Positions 32,849 through 43,051 are shown, counted from the stretch's first letter. The stretch: DNA of 64,000 nt from Snuella lapsa (GCF_039539345.1 NZ_BAABCY010000007.1:20026-84025), one strand, 5' to 3'. Notes: generated by a model not told the origin, from the letters alone. A program made the numbers and translations.

Positions 32849-34490
32849 GTATATATCAATTTTAAAAGAAGATGGAGAGTTAGATTCACTACTAACTGAT
32901 TTGTTTTTCGAACAAGGTTTTACAATCAAGTATAAACCTGAAAAAGGTAGGCAATATGGTGTAGATATATTGGCAGAAAAGAAAGAAAAAGGAAAAACTT
33001 CTGAATTAAAAATCGTTACTGTAAAAAGGGGAAATATTAATCGCAATGCCTGGGATGGAAATTCAAACGCTGTTAAACAATCCATCGAGGATATCATTGA
33101 TACTTATATTCCAACTCATTTGACTAAAAGGGAGCAAAAACTTCCGATAACTATAACCCTCTCGACCAATGGTAATATTTCTCAAAATCTAAATTTGGTG
33201 TGGACTTCATTTAAAGAGAAGTATGCCAAAAAGAATATTACAATAGATTTTTTGGGTATTGATGATATCTCAAGTCAAATAAATGAGGAGTTTTTATTTG
33301 ACACATTACTTGATAGTGAAAATCAAGCCTTGTTTAGAAAAACATTGGCTTTTGTGGACTTAACCGATTATCATTTCCACCACTATATCAAGTTATTAGA
33401 CAACCTTTTAAATGCGATACCATCAAAAAAACGTGACCTTCAAAAATTACTCCGCTTAATAAAGCTCTTACTGGATTTAATGTTTAAGTGGAGTGAAGAC
33501 TTAAGGAATTTAAAGTCAGCCGTTACACTCAGCCATATTACATTATTGAAATCTTATAGTTATTTATTAAGAGATAAAAAAATGGATCTCAAGTATGTTC
33601 AGGAAGAGTACTTTAAAATTTATAATTTAAGTAGATTAATCGCAGTAGGGTATTTTAATAAAGTAAGTGACCATTATTTTGTAGAACAAAGTATTCAGCG
33701 GTATTCAAGAAATCATTTCGAATATGGGTTAAGAAGCTGGGAAGAGCTAGGTATGATTTCTTTATTAGGACATTTTGAGATACAACAGTATTGGGTAAAT
33801 CTTCAATCAAAAAACGAGGAGGGACAAAGAATATTTTTGGGTTCTATGTCGAATGTAAGCAAAGCTTTAATAACTTTTATTGATGAAAACCCGTCTTTGA
33901 ATTATCCCCTTTATGATGACCATTTAATAGAATTTAATTTAGCAATGCAGTTTTTAAGAATGTATCAAAAAGATGAATTCTGTCTTAAATGGATAAATAA
34001 AATTTTAATATCACTGCACAACCAATATCGCATTAAAAACTTGTTTCCTTTATTTAGACAAGACTATGAAAAATTAGTAGATATCTATTTTGGTAAATCT
34101 GAACAAAAATTGGAGTCATCAATGTTGTTTGCTAATATTTTTGATTGGTGTGTGATATTGAATTCCGAAGATACCTACAATAAAGTAGTAGAGCTAATTA
34201 ATTCATTGGAAGAAAAGATAAGTATTCAAACTTGGTATCCAACATCGGATACAGTAGATATTTGTTTAATGGAGAATTATAGCCGTAAATCTGGGAATGT
34301 TTTCTCATTTAAAGAAATTCCTTCATTTCAAGAGTATAAGAAGACTTTGATAGAACTAAAGGAGAAATTCGTAAAAGCAGAAGAGTTTAATCCTTTTGCT
34401 TCCGGTCTGGAAGTTTTGCATCACATTTCATCATTTCATTTTAAGGAGCTTCCTTTACCTTATTTTGCTCATCGTTATGTTGAAGATTAA
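32829..34490 (+). CDS. PD-(D/E)xK-like nuclease domain fused to a helical region
   Basis: 553 aa. The N-terminal about 150 residues fit a restriction-endonuclease-like fold: LLTDLFFEQGF, then YGVDILAE with Asp46, then a strand ending IVTVKRG with Lys66 and a downstream GNINRNAWDG. The acidic residue two before the Lys is Thr here, a variation also seen as Gln or other residues in Mrr-like enzymes, so activity is not certain. Residues 170-553 are helical with no known domain. It is coupled to the upstream gene and followed 35 bp later by the HNH-NTPase gene. Likely the DNA-cutting or DNA-binding subunit. Confidence 0.6.
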   Translation: MNFIIREYISILKEDGELDSLLTDLFFEQGFTIKYKPEKGRQYGVDILAEKKEKGKTSELKIVTVKRGNINRNAWDGNSNAVKQSIEDIIDTYIPTHLTKREQKLPITITLSTNGNISQNLNLVWTSFKEKYAKKNITIDFLGIDDISSQINEEFLFDTLLDSENQALFRKTLAFVDLTDYHFHHYIKLLDNLLNAIPSKKRDLQKLLRLIKLLLDLMFKWSEDLRNLKSAVTLSHITLLKSYSYLLRDKKMDLKYVQEEYFKIYNLSRLIAVGYFNKVSDHYFVEQSIQRYSRNHFEYGLRSWEELGMISLLGHFEIQQYWVNLQSKNEEGQRIFLGSMSNVSKALITFIDENPSLNYPLYDDHLIEFNLAMQFLRMYQKDEFCLKWINKILISLHNQYRIKNLFPLFRQDYEKLVDIYFGKSEQKLESSMLFANIFDWCVILNSEDTYNKVVELINSLEEKISIQTWYPTSDTVDICLMENYSRKSGNVFSFKEIPSFQEYKKTLIELKEKFVKAEEFNPFASGLEVLHHISSFHFKELPLPYFAHRYVED

Positions 34491-34525
34491 TATATTTTTT
34501 AATGACATTGTAAAAATTAAATTTA

Positions 34526-37500
34526 TTGAGTAATAATTCTTCAAATATAGGTCCACGAGATTATAAAATCTCAGAAATAAAAAGACTTTTCGCCGAATCA
34601 AATAATCAATGTGCTAAGCCAAATTGCCATAGATCTTTAATAGCTGAAGATAATATTACAGTTATTGGAAAAATATGTCATATTGAAGCTGCTAATAAAA
34701 ATGGTCCGCGATTTAATGAGGATATGAATAATGACCAGAGACGGTCATACGACAATCTAATTTTACTATGTGATGAACATCATCGTATGATAGATAATCC
34801 ACAAAATGAATCTAAATACAAAAAAGAAAAATTACTGGAATGGAAACAAAACCACATATCTGAAAATAGATCTTCTTTATACAAAATTTCAATTGATGAT
34901 ATCCAAAAGTTTATTGAAGAAACGAAGAAATATTATCAAAAGATTGATAGTCTAGATGGTCCATACCAGCCAAGGGTTTCTCTTGAATATGTAGAAAGAG
35001 GTATAGAATCAGAATTAACTCAAGTCTTAAAAGAAAATAAAGTGCTTTTACTTACTGGAGTTTCATTTTGCGGTAAATCTCAAACAGCCTTTAATATTGC
35101 AAATGATTTTTATAAGGATGGATATTTATTTAAAAGAGTTTTAAATACTCGTGATGCAGCTTCATTTCTAGAGTCAACAGGTACAAATCGCATCTGTGTA
35201 CTAGAAGACCCATTTGGTCACGCCTTTGGTACTGAAAAAAAAGCAGAACTGAAACTTGTTAAGGATATGCTTGAAGCTTTGTCCCCAAACAATCTTTTAA
35301 TAATCACTTCAAAGAAGGAAATTATTTTATCTATTAATAATCAAACTAAGTTGGAGGACTGTAATATCAAGGGACATAAATGGTTTGATCTGACATCAAC
35401 TGATAAATCATTTCTTTTAGATGTATGGAAAGGGCTTACCTTAAATTCAGAAATTTTAAGTGAGAATATTACTCAAGTCGAAACCCTAATTATAAACGAA
35501 AATGAAATACAAGCAGGCCAATTAGCCTACCTTTCAAAAAAAAAAGAGCTTCAATTCAAAATTATGCAAGCACAAGAACTTTATCAGTTAGCGCAAATTG
35601 ATATTGATGATATATGTAACGATATTTTGAATAATAGAGATTATAGTTGGAAAATATTGTCAATACTTGGTTTGGGAGCAAATACAAGAGATGGTCTAAC
35701 ATTACAAGATTTTGATTACATACTTCAATCAAATAAGTGCACATTATCATTAGAAAAGCCTGATAGGGGTACTACTTTGAATCCATTAGAAATGGATGCA
35801 GCGTTTATATTACCTAGTTATAAAACGGCTTATAATAATATATCGCAAATAGAGTCAACATTAGAATATCTAGAACAAAGTGGATTTATCGAATTTGAGA
35901 ATGAACAATTTGTGTTTCGGCACCCACATTATCAAGAAATCGGTAAGAATATTTTAAAGAAACTCTCACGTTTAAAAAGAAAGGATTTAATTGTATGTAT
36001 ATCAAACTTATTAACTTGTTTGAATCAAGAAAGTGCCTTTATATGCGCAAATAATCTAAAAGTAATTTTCAAATATTTTCAGGAACACCAAGAAATAATT
36101 ATTGAGAATGCCTATCAAGTAAGTGAACGAAGTTTTTTTCCAAAGGTTTCAGATAATTGCGTATTGTTTTTATTGAATGTTTATGATGAAACCCTTATGG
36201 AAACCTATAGGTCAAAGATGGTTTTTAGACTACAAAGCAAATCTGAAGAGTATGGCATACTATTTCAAAACCAAAAACCCTATAGATATTCTAGTGCCGG
36301 TTTCTTCGAGGGGCTTGATTTATTGTCAGTTGAGCAGTACGAAGCTAGTATTGAAAGCATTATGAGGGATGAATCGTTGAGCCTTAAAAATATTTGGGGT
36401 GGTTTATTAACAATAAACAATAGCAGTTTAAAGCCAAATGTAGAATTTTTAGAGTACGCCTTTAAGAGTAATGAGGTATTTGTTAGAAACCTTTGCGCAT
36501 ATATATATTTTCTTAATTTAAAAGAACTGTATGATTCTTATCTCAAGGATAAAATTTTAACTGATGAGCATCCGAGTGTAATTTTCTTCGCATTGAAAGG
36601 TTATTTTCAAGGTCTCCACCAAAATGGACTTTCTATAAATAAAGAAATTAGTAAACGATTCGAGCATTTTTTTAAATCCGATAAAATATTTTGCATTAGA
36701 GCCAGTACATTGATGACCAATTTTAATACTGATTATGCTAATGATAGCATTAATTGGGAAAAAATTCCAAGAGATAAGCATGTATGGCTCTGGCGAATTT
36801 GGGCTAAATATTTCGTTCAGTTTTTAAAGGTTTTTCCTAAAGATGTCACTTACTTTCATAATGCTCGTTTTTCAGGAACAATGAACAAGGCTAAGGATAT
36901 GGTTTATCCTAGACAAGGACAAATGATATCTAAGTATATGCTAAAGCGTTTAAAAGAAATTTCAAAAACTAGAATACTCAATCATTTTGAAATGCATTTA
37001 ATTGAGTTTTTCATTATTTCAACATCAGAAGAACCTGAATTACGTAAAAAATTATTCAAAAATTTCTTTGACAGTAAACTGCCTACATATTTTGTTGGGT
37101 ATAACCTTGTTTGGACGTTTGGAGTTTGGGATAGTCTTACTCATTCTGAAAAGGAAATAATAGGTGAAACCATCAATGATGGCAGCAGGGTAGACAGAAT
37201 ATGGCTCCAAGCTATGATATTAAACAATCAATTCTTACCACCACCACAATTAATAGAAGTAATTTTTGGGAATTCAGAATTTTTATCTCAAGATGTTTCC
37301 ATCATAATTAATCAAATTGACAAAGACCTTTTAAATAAAGTTATTACTGTTTACCTAGGTAAAGAAGATGTATTTGAGGAATTAGGTGTTTCCAAAACAA
37401 GTGATAAAGTTAGAGATATTGTTTATTATATAGCTGCTAACCACCTGCCTATTAAGTATGAAGATTGTTTATCTTCCTTCTTATTACATTTTATTAATGG

Positions 37501-38119
37501 TATTAGAAGGGAAGAACATGAAATGTATAAGAATATATGGAAGAAAACTTACACAGTGGCTGAAAACAAATTTAAATTACTAGACACAGTAATTAGAAAT
37601 GTAGGTAAGTCATCTTTCTGTTTTAATGAAACAACATTTTTATTTGAAGTCATTATCAAATATCATTTAGAGAAAAATGAAGCTGAAAAATTAGCAAAAA
37701 TACTCGCAGATAATTTTGAATACCTATGCTATTCTTCCACTGATAAAGACCTTTTTCGGGTATTAGATTTTCAAGAGTTTCTTAAGACAAATCTGATTCC
37801 CGAAATGAAAAATCAGTTTGAGATTTTTGGTTTGTTACTTAGTCTTAAAGAAAGGGAGTTTGTACCCAATGAACAGGAACAAATAGTTGAAAAGATAACG
37901 AATATTACAAACCAAGAGGATGTAAAATTGTTGTCTATTTTTCGATTAATAAATGATCTGGAACAATCAAATACTTTGGAGGATGAACTTTTAAGAAAGT
38001 TACAACAAATTCCAGATAACATAAGAGAGAAACAGAAGGAGTATTTTCATATAAAAGCAAATACACAAAAACTTGATGGCTTTATAAATAATTACAATGT
38101 CCTATCCGTAAAATTATAA
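34526..38119 (+). CDS. HNH nuclease - nSTAND3-like NTPase fusion
   Basis: 1197 aa from TTG (the only suitable start, as an upstream ATG frame stops at once). Residues 10-95 form an HNH nuclease: Cys29 and Cys34, CHIEAANKNGPRF with Cys51-His52, and LCDEHHRMID with Cys82, His85, His86. The NTPase follows: Walker A GVSFCGKS (178-185), Walker B RICVLEDPFG (222-231), ITSKKE as in nSTAND3 proteins. The remaining 800 residues are helical, probably the ligand-sensing solenoid. STAND-nuclease fusions (Avs-type) detect phage proteins and then cut DNA. Here the effector is N-terminal, as in Avs. Confidence 0.8.
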   Translation: MSNNSSNIGPRDYKISEIKRLFAESNNQCAKPNCHRSLIAEDNITVIGKICHIEAANKNGPRFNEDMNNDQRRSYDNLILLCDEHHRMIDNPQNESKYKKEKLLEWKQNHISENRSSLYKISIDDIQKFIEETKKYYQKIDSLDGPYQPRVSLEYVERGIESELTQVLKENKVLLLTGVSFCGKSQTAFNIANDFYKDGYLFKRVLNTRDAASFLESTGTNRICVLEDPFGHAFGTEKKAELKLVKDMLEALSPNNLLIITSKKEIILSINNQTKLEDCNIKGHKWFDLTSTDKSFLLDVWKGLTLNSEILSENITQVETLIINENEIQAGQLAYLSKKKELQFKIMQAQELYQLAQIDIDDICNDILNNRDYSWKILSILGLGANTRDGLTLQDFDYILQSNKCTLSLEKPDRGTTLNPLEMDAAFILPSYKTAYNNISQIESTLEYLEQSGFIEFENEQFVFRHPHYQEIGKNILKKLSRLKRKDLIVCISNLLTCLNQESAFICANNLKVIFKYFQEHQEIIIENAYQVSERSFFPKVSDNCVLFLLNVYDETLMETYRSKMVFRLQSKSEEYGILFQNQKPYRYSSAGFFEGLDLLSVEQYEASIESIMRDESLSLKNIWGGLLTINNSSLKPNVEFLEYAFKSNEVFVRNLCAYIYFLNLKELYDSYLKDKILTDEHPSVIFFALKGYFQGLHQNGLSINKEISKRFEHFFKSDKIFCIRASTLMTNFNTDYANDSINWEKIPRDKHVWLWRIWAKYFVQFLKVFPKDVTYFHNARFSGTMNKAKDMVYPRQGQMISKYMLKRLKEISKTRILNHFEMHLIEFFIISTSEEPELRKKLFKNFFDSKLPTYFVGYNLVWTFGVWDSLTHSEKEIIGETINDGSRVDRIWLQAMILNNQFLPPPQLIEVIFGNSEFLSQDVSIIINQIDKDLLNKVITVYLGKEDVFEELGVSKTSDKVRDIVYYIAANHLPIKYEDCLSSFLLHFINGIRREEHEMYKNIWKKTYTVAENKFKLLDTVIRNVGKSSFCFNETTFLFEVIIKYHLEKNEAEKLAKILADNFEYLCYSSTDKDLFRVLDFQEFLKTNLIPEMKNQFEIFGLLLSLKEREFVPNEQEQIVEKITNITNQEDVKLLSIFRLINDLEQSNTLEDELLRKLQQIPDNIREKQKEYFHIKANTQKLDGFINNYNVLSVKL

Positions 38120-38506
38120 GTAAAAGGCTTAAGTAATAATATCAGTAGTTGGGAATGCTTAGTGTTAGTTATTTGCTCGGTTCAAATTACAAGGACAATT
38201 TTTTATAGTCACTACCTAATCCATGATATTTAGATTTGCCCAAAAACCAAACACATTTTCAGCAGTAAAATTGCAAAACAGACATTTTTGAGCGTCGAGC
38301 TATTGAAATGTTTTCGAGTTATTAACATACTCATTTCAATTTTTAATACAATTTGATGCCAATTGATACCATTGGAAATCAATCCGTTATAAATAATATT
38401 TTATTAACAAAATACTGAATATCAGCATCTTAAAATACAATATAGTGTATTTTTCAATCCCGATAGTTATCGGGAAAAAACACGTAAAATTTAAAACCAT
38501 TTTGAC
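38120..38506. other. Noncoding region between cargo and tra operon
   Basis: 387 bp with no ORF. It has an interrupted inverted repeat TTGAT.CCAA / TTGG..ATCAA around 38352-38382, an AATACA-ATATAG-TGTATT hairpin near 38434-38451 and a TCCCGATA palindrome at 38458-38475. It probably holds the promoter for traE and may mark the right edge of the cargo insertion. Confidence 0.4.
38458..38475. repeat. TCCCGATA-GT-TATCGGGA palindrome
   Basis: 18-bp near-perfect palindrome 32 bp before traE, followed by AAAAAA. A REP-like type of palindrome often seen in Bacteroidota intergenic DNA. It could also be a terminator read from the minus strand. Confidence 0.6.
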
Positions 38507-38794
38507 ATGAAAAAATCACTATTACTGACCGCCTTATTACTATTAGCTTCCAATACCATTTTTGCACAGATCGGAGGCATTGAAGATTCCGTTAATGATG
38601 TATCCGATACCATCAGGGCCATCTTTCCCATTATTTTAGGCGTTATCTTCCTAATAGGCTTCCTGTTTAATGCTGGGCATTTCTTTGGAGAAAATGCCGA
38701 CCTCAAAAAAGGTATTACCCGAGTGCTCGTATTTGTGCTTATAGCCGGAGCAGTCGTAGGTATCTTTACTTACCTAATAGGCATCGTAGTCTAA
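38507..38794 (+). CDS. traE: Conjugal transfer protein TraE-like (DUF4134)
   Basis: 95 aa. Signal peptide (TIFAQ), then two membrane helices (IFPIILGVIFLIGFLFNAG and VLVFVLIAGAVVGIFTYLIG). Fits the small CTnDOT TraE/DUF4134, a VirB2-like pilin-type subunit. First gene of the mating-pair operon. Confidence 0.82.
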   Translation: MKKSLLLTALLLLASNTIFAQIGGIEDSVNDVSDTIRAIFPIILGVIFLIGFLFNAGHFFGENADLKKGITRVLVFVLIAGAVVGIFTYLIGIVV

Positions 38795-38798
38795 ACCG

Positions 38799-38820
38799 AC
38801 CTGCCTGCCGGCAGGCAGGT
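38799..38820. repeat. 22-bp perfect palindrome
   Basis: ACCTGCCTGCC followed by its exact reverse complement, between traE and traF. GC-rich in AT-rich surroundings. A typical Bacteroidota REP-like hairpin that may adjust the traE to traF mRNA ratio. Confidence 0.75.
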
Positions 38821-38852
38821 AATCGGCATTTAACAAGTTATCTACAAAGACT

Positions 38853-39167
38853 GTGAAGAAATACCAAGTCTATAAAGATATCAGAAAGCGTGCAATGATA
38901 ATGGGCTTGCCCATTTCATTGTTCGCTCTGCAAATGACTGCCGTCATCGGGTCGTTACTATTTATCATCTTTTCCTTTAACCTTTTGGTCATCATTTTGG
39001 TATTCCTCTTTAATGGAGGCCTTTATATTGCATTGACACAACTGACTAAGTATCCAGCCTTACTGCATTTTAAAAAAGTATTCCCAACAACCATCAGTAA
39101 CAAAAAGGCCTGCATCGCAAGCATTTTGGCAAACCATGAGAACCCAAAAAAATATGAAGAAAATTAA
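38853..39167 (+). CDS. traF: Conjugal transfer protein TraF-like (DUF4133)
   Basis: 104 aa from GTG. Two adjacent membrane helices in the middle (SLFALQMTAVIGSLLFIIF, NLLVIILVFLFNGGLYIAL), cytoplasmic ends. This matches DUF4133, VirB3-like, which sits before the VirB4 ATPase gene. It overlaps traG by 32 bp, as VirB3 and VirB4 genes often do. Confidence 0.8.
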   Translation: MKKYQVYKDIRKRAMIMGLPISLFALQMTAVIGSLLFIIFSFNLLVIILVFLFNGGLYIALTQLTKYPALLHFKKVFPTTISNKKACIASILANHENPKKYEEN

Positions 39168-41556
39168 CCTATCCGCATACCATCCTATCTTAAACATCGA
39201 AAAGCATATCATATTTGCCAGTAACGGTAATGTGGTATTATGCTATAAAGTAGATTTACCAGAAATCTACTCGCTATCAGAAAAGGATTTTGAAGACATA
39301 CAAGGTTCATGGTTCCAGGCATTTAAATCCCTGCCGACAAGTACCGTCATCCATAAACAGGACATTTATCAAAAAAAGAACTATACCGCGGATAAATTAC
39401 CAAACAACACCTTTTTACAGAAAGCTACCCACAACCATTTTAAAGGCCGTGGCTGCCTTCAACACAACAGCTACCTGTTTTTTATCCTGCCATTGGATAA
39501 AGCCTTGAACGCCTCCAAGTTTACCAATCCGTTCCGCAAAGTAGAAAAGGGCATCCATAAACAAATGGATCATAACGTACAGGAGTTTATAGCGTCTGTA
39601 AATGATGCTGTTTCGTTCATTAATAATAGTAGGAAGGTATCCTTGAAACCTCTAAACGAAAATCATATACTAAATATATGCAATACATACTTTAATGGTT
39701 TTAATGAAGGCTTTACAACCGATATTCAACTAAAAGGAGACTCAATAGAAATCGGCAACAACCATTTTGATGTGCTGGCAGTAAACAGTGAACTGTGCTT
39801 CGGTGATGTAGTACAGAGCAGCAAGACCAACGACAAATTTACCTCAGACGATTTTACCTTCCACCAAGGCTTTATAGATGGGCTGGGCTTGAACCTGAAC
39901 GAAAACCATATCATTAACCAAATCATTTATCTAGATGACAAGCACAAATGGCGAAAACTACTGGACAAGAAAATTGAAGAGCTTAATAAAAGCTCCAACT
40001 TCGGAACACAGAACAAGGTCATTCAAAAAAAGATTGAGTCTATTGTTGCTAAAATTAATGAAGACGACAGTTCAAGAATTATACGCGGGCATCTCAACAT
40101 TGTGTTTTGGTCCCAAGAAGCCCAGCAGCTAAACCATATTGCTTCGAAGATTAAGACCGAGTTCAAGGAACTGGACATTATCCCTCATTACCCAAAAGGC
40201 GAGGAACGGAAACATTATTTTTTAAATTCCTACCCATGCTTTGCATCCAATTTTTCCAATGAAGATCTGTATGTCACCGATTTAAAACATGCCCTGTGCC
40301 TATATATCAACAATAGCAATTATAAGTCGGACGAACAAGGTATCATTTTCAATGACCGACAATATAACATTCCCGTATTAAAGGATGTTTGGGACGAACG
40401 TAAAAAACGAATCAAAGCACGGAACTTTGCCATTTTCGCCCCAACAGGAGAAGGAAAATCCTTTTTGGCCAACAACATATTACGGCAATATTTTGAGCAG
40501 CAGGTCCGACTGGTCATTATCGACTTGGGGGGTTCTTATTCCAAATTCGCCAAACTCTATCCCAATGACCATATCATTCTAAAATATGAACAAGGGAAAA
40601 ATTTGGGCATCAATCCATTTTATATATCAAACAAAGAAGACCTGACACCGGAGCGGTTAGAAGATCTGGCCCTGTTCCTATTGGAACTAATGGCAGAGTC
40701 CAGAACCACCAAAGCGAAGGAAGTCGCTGTAAAAAAAGTACTGCGCTATTATTATAATAACGGCATCAATGCTGCTTCTTTGGAGTCACTATATCAGTTT
40801 GTAGATGATAAAAAAGACAGCCTTATCGAGACCCTTAACATTAGGGAAGAAGACTTTAGCGTCTATAACTTTCTGCATATCCTATCCGAATATGTCGATG
40901 ACGGACTTTACAGTTTCCTGTTCAACGTCAGCGAAGACCAAACCTATAAAATGGAGGACAAACGCATGATTGTTTTTGAACTGGATGAAGTCAAGGACAA
41001 TAAGGAAATACTATCGGTGATGCTAAAACTTATCAAATCGGCCATCCAACGCACGATATGGCGTAATCGAAGTGAACGGGGCATCATCCTGTTTGATGAG
41101 TTTGCCAAACAGTTGAAGTTTGACAATGTTCTGGAGAGCGTTGAATTCTATTATCAGGCCATTAGAAAACAGAATGGTGCCATTGGAATCATTCTACAGT
41201 CCATTAACCAATTGCCGAACAATTCTACATCGGCGAGTATTCTGGAGAACACACAGGTCATTTACAGCCTTAGAAATGAAAAGGGCTATGAAGAACTTCA
41301 AAAGCGATTGAACCTCTCCAGTCATGACCTGAACCAATTAAAATCCATTCGTAACAACCTCACTGGAGATAGAAAGTACACGGAGATGTTCATCAAGATA
41401 GGCAAGGAGAGCAATATTTTCCGTTTGGAAGTCCCAAGGGAAGTCTATGCAGCATACCTCACCGATGGCAACGAAAGCGAGGCCATAATGTCCATTTATA
41501 AAAGTACGGGTGATATGGAGCAAGCCATTAAAGAGTTCATTAACAAAAAAGAGTAA
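39136..41556 (+). CDS. traG: Conjugative transposon TraG (VirB4-like ATPase)
   Basis: 806 aa. A start at 39154 (KKINLSAYHPIL) is an equally good choice. The N-terminal part resembles the TraG-type domain. The C-terminal ATPase has Walker A APTGEGKSFL near residues 435-445 and RGIILFDEFAK as Walker B, plus QSINQLPNN near the sensor site. It drives pilus assembly and transfer at the inner membrane. It overlaps traF. Confidence 0.92.
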   Translation: MRTQKNMKKINLSAYHPILNIEKHIIFASNGNVVLCYKVDLPEIYSLSEKDFEDIQGSWFQAFKSLPTSTVIHKQDIYQKKNYTADKLPNNTFLQKATHNHFKGRGCLQHNSYLFFILPLDKALNASKFTNPFRKVEKGIHKQMDHNVQEFIASVNDAVSFINNSRKVSLKPLNENHILNICNTYFNGFNEGFTTDIQLKGDSIEIGNNHFDVLAVNSELCFGDVVQSSKTNDKFTSDDFTFHQGFIDGLGLNLNENHIINQIIYLDDKHKWRKLLDKKIEELNKSSNFGTQNKVIQKKIESIVAKINEDDSSRIIRGHLNIVFWSQEAQQLNHIASKIKTEFKELDIIPHYPKGEERKHYFLNSYPCFASNFSNEDLYVTDLKHALCLYINNSNYKSDEQGIIFNDRQYNIPVLKDVWDERKKRIKARNFAIFAPTGEGKSFLANNILRQYFEQQVRLVIIDLGGSYSKFAKLYPNDHIILKYEQGKNLGINPFYISNKEDLTPERLEDLALFLLELMAESRTTKAKEVAVKKVLRYYYNNGINAASLESLYQFVDDKKDSLIETLNIREEDFSVYNFLHILSEYVDDGLYSFLFNVSEDQTYKMEDKRMIVFELDEVKDNKEILSVMLKLIKSAIQRTIWRNRSERGIILFDEFAKQLKFDNVLESVEFYYQAIRKQNGAIGIILQSINQLPNNSTSASILENTQVIYSLRNEKGYEELQKRLNLSSHDLNQLKSIRNNLTGDRKYTEMFIKIGKESNIFRLEVPREVYAAYLTDGNESEAIMSIYKSTGDMEQAIKEFINKKE

Positions 41557-41587
41557 CAATAATTATTAATAAAAAAAAACGAACATT

Positions 41588-42169
41588 ATGAAACACAAAA
41601 TCAAAATTTTAGTATTAGCACTAACCTTGGTCATTTTATTGCCTGCCCGTGCTACGGCCCAGGGGATGCCGGTTTACGACAATACCAATTTTATCAGTTT
41701 TACCAAATCCCTGATAGAATCCGCAAAACAGACCTCACAATTGTTGAAGACTGTGCAGTTCCTAAAGACGCAAAAGGAAAACATCGAAAAGGTCAACAAT
41801 GTCATCAAACAGCTAAAGGCCGTACGGGAACTGGCAAGGAACAACCAAAAGCTGTTCAAAATTGTTCAGGATGATTTAAGGGAGATCCTCAATTCGCCCT
41901 ATATCAAATCCGATGAAGTCCAACGGGTATCCGAATCGTTCAATTCAATTATTGAAAATTCTTTAGAGGGATTGGACTATATCGAACAGATACTGTCCAG
42001 TGATAATCTTAAAATGACAGATGCTGAACGGGCAGAAGTATTGAAGGATATGGAACTCAAGTCCAAAGAGATGGTAGCAGAGATAGAGGTCAAGACCAGA
42101 CGTTATCGTGAGATCATTGCCTTTAGGGAAATGCAGGACAAAATCAACAATAGGGAAACCAATTACTAA
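41588..42169 (+). CDS. traI: Conjugative transposon TraI-like protein (DUF4141)
   Basis: 193 aa with a signal peptide (ATAQ). The mature protein is helical with a coiled-coil-like middle (VQFLKTQKENIEKVNNVIK). The layout and the LKMTDAERAEVLKDME helix match TraI of CTnDOT, a VirB5/TrbJ-like periplasmic component. Its stop overlaps the traJ ATG (TAATG). Confidence 0.75.
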   Translation: MKHKIKILVLALTLVILLPARATAQGMPVYDNTNFISFTKSLIESAKQTSQLLKTVQFLKTQKENIEKVNNVIKQLKAVRELARNNQKLFKIVQDDLREILNSPYIKSDEVQRVSESFNSIIENSLEGLDYIEQILSSDNLKMTDAERAEVLKDMELKSKEMVAEIEVKTRRYREIIAFREMQDKINNRETNY

Positions 42170-43011
42170 TGGCAGGCATTTTTTTGGGCATAGGATTGGA
42201 ATATGTAGATGCGGTCTTTACCACTATCAAGAACAGTGATTTCTCCCAGTACACCATTACCGGGATGAAGACGCTGGCCATTCTGTTCTTTCTAATTAAT
42301 ATCCTGAAAAAGTACAATGAGGGCGTTGCCAATAATGAGGGCTATACCTGGGGACTGACACCAACTGAATTGGCCAAGAATTTTGCCGTGGTTATTTTGG
42401 TCATTTTCTCAACCCAGGTCTTGGGTGTTTTTGATGCCATTTTGGTAGCCATTGAGACCCAATACCGGGATACGGCTCCAGCGCTCCTCCCACTTCAGAT
42501 GCAGGACATCGACCTGGAGCAGGATGTGGGCGCATTGGAAGCCGCCAAAAAAGCGATGGCCATGTTATACGAAGCTTTGGTAACGCCATTATATGGATTG
42601 AAGATGCTGGCCTTTATCGTTGGTATATTTTTATGGCTATTGGATCTGTTTATTTACCCCTTGTTTTTGGCAGAGCGCTATTTTCTGCTAGGTATTATGC
42701 AGGCCTTTTTCCCTTTGGTCATCAGTCTGGCGGTATTTGAAAAGTTCAGGACATTGGCATACAATTTTTTCAAGCTATATGCCGGGGTGTATATGTTGGT
42801 ACCGGCTTTTTTTCTGGTCAACGTATTTGTAAACAATCTCTATACAGAAATCAATACCAACTTTTGGAACGACCTGTTCGGTACGGATTGGGGCAGTAAT
42901 TTCTTTGCGCCATTACTGCAGTTTGCTTCCATTGGTTTTATCGTGCTGCTCAAGTTCAAGCTCTACCGAAAAGCTATATCCTTTACCCTGAGACTATTCT
43001 CGGGTGCTTAA
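42169..43011 (+). CDS. traJ: Conjugative transposon TraJ (VirB6-like)
   Basis: 280 aa, multi-spanning: helices near 25-43, 70-90, 135-165, 175-195 and 200-220, with a soluble region near 105-130. This is the polytopic VirB6/TraJ type, forming the inner membrane channel base. Somewhat short for the family. Coupled to traI and traK. Confidence 0.82.
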   Translation: MAGIFLGIGLEYVDAVFTTIKNSDFSQYTITGMKTLAILFFLINILKKYNEGVANNEGYTWGLTPTELAKNFAVVILVIFSTQVLGVFDAILVAIETQYRDTAPALLPLQMQDIDLEQDVGALEAAKKAMAMLYEALVTPLYGLKMLAFIVGIFLWLLDLFIYPLFLAERYFLLGIMQAFFPLVISLAVFEKFRTLAYNFFKLYAGVYMLVPAFFLVNVFVNNLYTEINTNFWNDLFGTDWGSNFFAPLLQFASIGFIVLLKFKLYRKAISFTLRLFSGA

Positions 43012-43051
43012 ATTAAACAAATCTAGTAAGGACTTAAAACCAAAAATCTAT

